Below are positions 17,421-20,135 of a stretch of 20,135 bases of DNA, in pieces. Below the pieces are notes generated by a model that saw nothing but the letters and a program-made list of their open reading frames with translations, made no database searches and was not told the DNA's origin. The position numbers and the translations under genes were made by a program. Every line of letters starts with the position of its first letter. Positions within the stretch are counted from its first letter, which is position 1. Origin of the DNA: a virus; IMG/VR virus record IMGVR_UViG_3300042544_002473, positions 1 through 20,135 of that record; one strand, written 5' to 3'.

Positions 17421-18296
17421 ATGAAAGAAATCATCGAAGCACTCCGCAAGCCGTTCAGCGCCGACCGCATTGAATGGCGACTCCAATCGTCCGGCGAAAA
17501 GCAGGACGGCAGCATCTGGGCCAAGTGCCTATGCTACATCGACAATCGTGCCGCTATGGAACGACTCGATGAAGTCTATGGTATGAACTGGTCGCACTCC
17601 GAGGAGTTCAAACAGATCGGCACGCAGGCTGTCTGCACTGTGACCATCACCATCGAAGGCAACAAGGACTCCCTCTGGCCTTACCGCACTGTCTCCGGCT
17701 CTTGCGCCGTGGAAGCCAACGGCGACATCGACCCGTTCAAGTCCGCCGCATCTGGTGCGATGAAGAGGGCCGTGGTGAACCTGGGGGTCGGTCGTTATCT
17801 ATATGACTTGCCTGAGGCTTGGGCGATCATCGACCCCAAGGGTAAGTATGACGGCAAGACCAAGAATGGTACTCGCTTCCGCTGGAATCCTCCGCAACTC
17901 CCGGCTTGGGCTGGCGGTGGCGCTGACACTAACTACGCCGTCAACCAGTCTGCCGCTGTCGAAGACTTCATCGACACCCTTCCGATTGTCCCGGCTGTGA
18001 AGCCCAAGGCCGCTCCGCTCCCGGCTGGTACTGCTGATGACCCCACCATCCCGTTCGGCGATGCCAAGGGTCAGCCGCTGTCCTCCCTGCCGCTCAAGGG
18101 GCCGAAGGATAAGAAGTGCGCCGACCTCTATTACTGGGCGAAGGTGTACACCCCCAAGCCTTACAATGGAAAGATCTCGCAGAAAGACATCAACCTCAAG
18201 TCCCGTGCCGAAGCCCTGTACGCTAACGCTACTGGCGCTTCCGAAGCCCCGTCTCCTGTGGTTCAGGACGAACCGATTGACGAAGTCCCCTTCTAA
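17421..18296 (+). CDS. Rad52-like single-strand annealing protein (291 aa)
   Basis: The N-terminal 130 residues match the Rad52/Rad22 annealing fold used by phage recombinases: LRKPFSADRIEWRLQS, then KCLCYIDNRAAMERLDEVYG and, near residues 104-130, DPFKSAASGAMKRAVVNLG followed by VGRYLYDLP. By family, it coats single-stranded DNA and anneals complementary strands, working with the upstream exonuclease. Residues 140-290 are Pro/Ala-rich and partly disordered. The last residues (DEPIDEVPF) look like the acidic-Pro-Phe tip of bacterial SSB proteins. The leader before the ATG is CA-rich (CCACACCACACAT), with a TGGACA/TAATCA pair at 17-base spacing upstream. Confidence 0.85.
   Translation: MKEIIEALRKPFSADRIEWRLQSSGEKQDGSIWAKCLCYIDNRAAMERLDEVYGMNWSHSEEFKQIGTQAVCTVTITIEGNKDSLWPYRTVSGSCAVEANGDIDPFKSAASGAMKRAVVNLGVGRYLYDLPEAWAIIDPKGKYDGKTKNGTRFRWNPPQLPAWAGGGADTNYAVNQSAAVEDFIDTLPIVPAVKPKAAPLPAGTADDPTIPFGDAKGQPLSSLPLKGPKDKKCADLYYWAKVYTPKPYNGKISQKDINLKSRAEALYANATGASEAPSPVVQDEPIDEVPF
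18277..18282 (+). promoter_or_regulatory. TTGACG box before the 18315 gene
   Basis: TTGACG lies 32 bases before the ATG at 18315, inside the acidic tail codons of the annealing-protein gene, with TAACCG at 17 bases. It belongs to the recurring TTGAC series; function is inferred. Confidence 0.35.
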
Positions 18297-18314
18297 TCCT
18301 AACCGACATTCCTT

Positions 18315-18485
18315 ATGTCCAGCCCCTACGACCCTCAAGAAGAAGCCAAGTCTGTCGATGGTATGACTGGGTCTTCTCAGCCCACGGAGTTCATCACGCT
18401 CCAGGTGGTTGAAGAAGACTCGGTCAGCCTGACCGATGACGAGATTATGGAAATCCTGCGTTACGCCGGACGCATCAACCGATGA
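18315..18485 (+). CDS. Small acidic protein (56 aa), unknown
   Basis: The 56-residue protein has an acidic, Ser/Thr-rich N-terminal two-thirds (SSPYDPQEEAKSVDGMTGSS) and a C-terminal helix with basic end (DDEIMEILRYAGRINR). Its stop overlaps the next ATG (ATGA). No family is recognised. It lies between the annealing protein and a coiled-coil peptide. Confidence 0.65.
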   Translation: MSSPYDPQEEAKSVDGMTGSSQPTEFITLQVVEEDSVSLTDDEIMEILRYAGRINR

Positions 18486-18673
18486 GAAACCCGAACTATA
18501 AGCATTATAATTCTGATGCTGATCTGATCGGATGCCTCCAGGTCGAGAATGATGATCTCAAGAAGCAGGTCGCTGATATGAGATTCAAGATGGAAGAGTC
18601 GCAGCAGGAGATCAAAGCGATCATCCGTTCCCTCTACGACATCATCGAGTCCTATGCAGACAATAAGCAATAA
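18482..18673 (+). CDS. Small coiled-coil protein (63 aa), unknown
   Basis: The 63-residue protein is one continuous charged helix from about residue 13 (LIGCLQVENDDLKKQVADMR, then FKMEESQQEIKAIIRSLYDI), a likely coiled coil. It is coupled to the upstream gene by ATGA and overlaps the next start by 20 bases. Function is unknown; it may oligomerise or bridge partners. Confidence 0.7.
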   Translation: MRNPNYKHYNSDADLIGCLQVENDDLKKQVADMRFKMEESQQEIKAIIRSLYDIIESYADNKQ

Positions 18674-19127
18674 GATCATAGACCCTAAACGGGTGCGTGA
18701 ACTGATGGCTGCTATGCAGCCTAAGGACGCACCTAAGGCCGTGGTCGTCAGGACTGTCAGGCTGACTCCCGGTCAGCGCCTGGCTAACGCATACGAGATG
18801 ATCAAGAATACCCAGTGTACGCTGGGAACTTCTTCCCTCTCTTGGAAGGTATCCATCAAGGGCATCATCAAGTATGCCAAGGAAAATAACCTCCCCCTGT
18901 TATGGCAAAGGCCGGAGTTAGATCAGCAGGCCAAGGCTATCGTTGAGTCAGGCAAGTATACTAATGTGCGCCACGGCTTGCGTGTCCGTGTTGCATATCA
19001 GTTAGCCCTGAAGCACGGCGTTAGCAAGGCGTGCAGGCTTACCGGCGTTTGCAGAGAGGGGCTTTATGCTCATTGTCGTAGGTACGAAATCCCTACCCCC
19101 CTACAAGCCACAGGCATATCACGATGA
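18654..19127 (+). CDS. HTH-domain protein (157 aa), unknown
   Basis: The 157-residue, basic protein has a C-terminal helix-turn-helix-like segment (about residues 120-146: VAYQLALKHGVSKACRLTGV, then CREGLYAHCRRY). A middle region (SWKVSIKGIIKYAKENNLPL) could be a second helical DNA-binding unit. The start at 18654 overlaps the previous gene by 20 bases; internal ATGs at 18705 and 18714 are alternatives. It may be a regulator of late or replication genes, but no family is recognised. It ends in an ATGA overlap with the phosphoesterase. Confidence 0.7.
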   Translation: MQTISNKIIDPKRVRELMAAMQPKDAPKAVVVRTVRLTPGQRLANAYEMIKNTQCTLGTSSLSWKVSIKGIIKYAKENNLPLLWQRPELDQQAKAIVESGKYTNVRHGLRVRVAYQLALKHGVSKACRLTGVCREGLYAHCRRYEIPTPLQATGISR

Positions 19128-19858
19128 GCAAATATGAAGTAATCGCAATGGGTGACAATCACGGCGACCTCGCCTGTGAAGACACCCTCGACCAGGTGAT
19201 GGATATGGTCAAGCGCACCTCCCCCCGGTACAGGGTGCATCTGGGTGATAACTGGGACTTCCGATGGGCTAGGCGTGGCGTAGACAAGGACTCCTCTGAA
19301 GCCCGTGAAGGGGTCAAGGAAGACCTGGAGGCGGGAATCCGTTGGCTTGAACGCTACAAGCCTACCCATTTTTTATTCGGAAACCACGACGACAGAATCC
19401 GGCAGATCATCCACAGCACGGACTCCATCAAGACCAAGGAGGATATGCAGGAGATCCAAGACCGCATTATGCGGACGCTCCGCAAGGTAGGCTGCAAGGT
19501 CATCAAGCCCTATAGCGTCAAGCACGGGCGTGTGGTCATTGGCCCTCTGACATTTATCCACGGCTTCTCCCACGGGATGAACGCCCTGCTCAAAGATGCC
19601 CGTGCGTTCGGATCTCCTGGAGGCGGCTTCACGATGGGTCACCTGCACCGCCTGGAGCAGTTGAACAACGAGTCCTTTGAGGGCGGCGCTTCCTGGCTGT
19701 GCGGCTGTGCTATGCGCATTGACGAGGCCGAATATGCGATGCGCCACAGTTCTACCCTGAGGTGGCAGAACGGGTTTATGTGGTATCAAGTGGACGGCGA
19801 TAACTACATCGGCAAGCAAGCCCATCGCTTCGGCAAGGGCTGGTACTTCCCTGCCTGA
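19124..19858 (+). CDS. Calcineurin-like metallophosphoesterase (244 aa)
   Basis: All the metal-binding motifs of the family are in order: GDNHG at residues 10-14 (D-x-H type), GDNWD at 41-45, GNHDD at 86-90, HGFSH at 146-150 and GHLH at 172-175. The enzyme would hydrolyse a phosphoester with two metal ions. Phage members include protein and nucleotide phosphatases, and the substrate cannot be read from the sequence. It is coupled at both ends (ATGA upstream, TGATG downstream). The context suggests a DNA or nucleotide substrate, by inference only. Confidence 0.88.
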   Translation: MSKYEVIAMGDNHGDLACEDTLDQVMDMVKRTSPRYRVHLGDNWDFRWARRGVDKDSSEAREGVKEDLEAGIRWLERYKPTHFLFGNHDDRIRQIIHSTDSIKTKEDMQEIQDRIMRTLRKVGCKVIKPYSVKHGRVVIGPLTFIHGFSHGMNALLKDARAFGSPGGGFTMGHLHRLEQLNNESFEGGASWLCGCAMRIDEAEYAMRHSSTLRWQNGFMWYQVDGDNYIGKQAHRFGKGWYFPA

Positions 19859-20135
19859 TGAACGAGCAGATCAATCAAAACCTAGCCGCCAATGTGCTGC
19901 GCCTAGGAAATGAGGTCAGGGATCTGGCTGAAGAGAATGCCAGGCTTAAGGAAAAAGTGAAGCGTATGGCGATGGAATCTTTGCACGACATCAACCACAT
20001 CGCTGATCTTAAGGCCGAGGTCGAGCGGCTGACTGAACGCCTTGGCGGAGTGCGGCTGATTGTGACGGAAGAAATGTATGACGAACTCAACACGAAGTAT
20101 CTTGAGCAACAGCACGAACTTCAGAACATCGCTTT
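19858..20135 (+). CDS. Coiled-coil protein (3' end outside window)
   Basis: The frame is open from the ATG at 19858 (TGATG junction with the phosphoesterase) to the window edge, giving 92 codons. The visible part is a charged helix with leucine heptads (VRDLAEENARLKEKVKRMAM, then LKAEVERLTERLGGVRLIV), followed by MYDELNTKYLEQQHELQNIA. It is a coiled-coil protein of unknown role. Confidence 0.72.
   Translation, partial: MNEQINQNLAANVLRLGNEVRDLAEENARLKEKVKRMAMESLHDINHIADLKAEVERLTERLGGVRLIVTEEMYDELNTKYLEQQHELQNIA

Noticed and set aside
1-20135. Integrase, attachment site or repressor for lysogeny
   Set aside because: No recombinase motif, att-like repeat at the tRNA, or CI-type gene is visible; lifestyle cannot be decided from this window.

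Overview
The window looks like part of a tailed double-stranded DNA bacteriophage genome (Caudoviricetes). The hallmark genes are a terminase large subunit, a portal protein, and a replication/recombination set: RusA resolvase, PD-(D/E)XK exonuclease, wHTH replication initiator, DnaC-type helicase loader and Rad52-like annealing protein. No ribosomal, metabolic or integrase gene is visible. The host cannot be named. Most start codons lack a Shine-Dalgarno sequence and sit behind pyrimidine-rich or CA-rich leaders.

Layout. (1) 1-4460, minus strand: the packaging operon, reading leftward. It runs HTH protein, basic protein, tRNA-Thr(UGU), two very small ORFs, TerL, MerR-like HTH protein and portal (cut by the window edge). 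(2) 4461-5326: about 870 bases without a convincing gene. It holds a promoter, two opposite-strand G-quadruplex-type tracts, a palindromic repeat pair and the first GATC/GGCC/CCGG repeat island. (3) 5327-13519, minus strand: six short leftward transcription units of mostly unrecognised small genes, including a C5-cytosine methyltransferase and a Cys-rich conserved phage protein. Four of the units end in clear intrinsic terminators. Dense palindromic-word repeat islands fill two of the gaps between one unit's terminator and the next unit's promoter. Two units end with a tiny membrane peptide. (4) 13520-13571: divergent promoter region. (5) 13572-20135, plus strand: the replication/recombination module, tightly packed with ATGA/GTGA overlaps. 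It also holds a lysozyme/transglycosylase-like exported protein, a SWIM zinc-finger protein, a calcineurin-like phosphoesterase and several coiled-coil or HTH small proteins.

How it works together (inference). The initiator gene carries three 18-bp direct repeats spaced exactly 22 bp and read in three different frames. This is a lambda-O-like iteron origin, followed by an A-rich stretch. The DnaC-like protein would load the host replicative helicase there. The exonuclease, the Rad52-like annealing protein (whose C-terminus resembles an SSB tip) and RusA form a recombination pathway. The methyltransferase may modify the phage DNA, which would fit a region packed with palindromes that phages usually avoid. 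A TTGAC box recurs about 29-38 bases upstream of many start codons on both strands, which suggests common promoters giving very short leaders.
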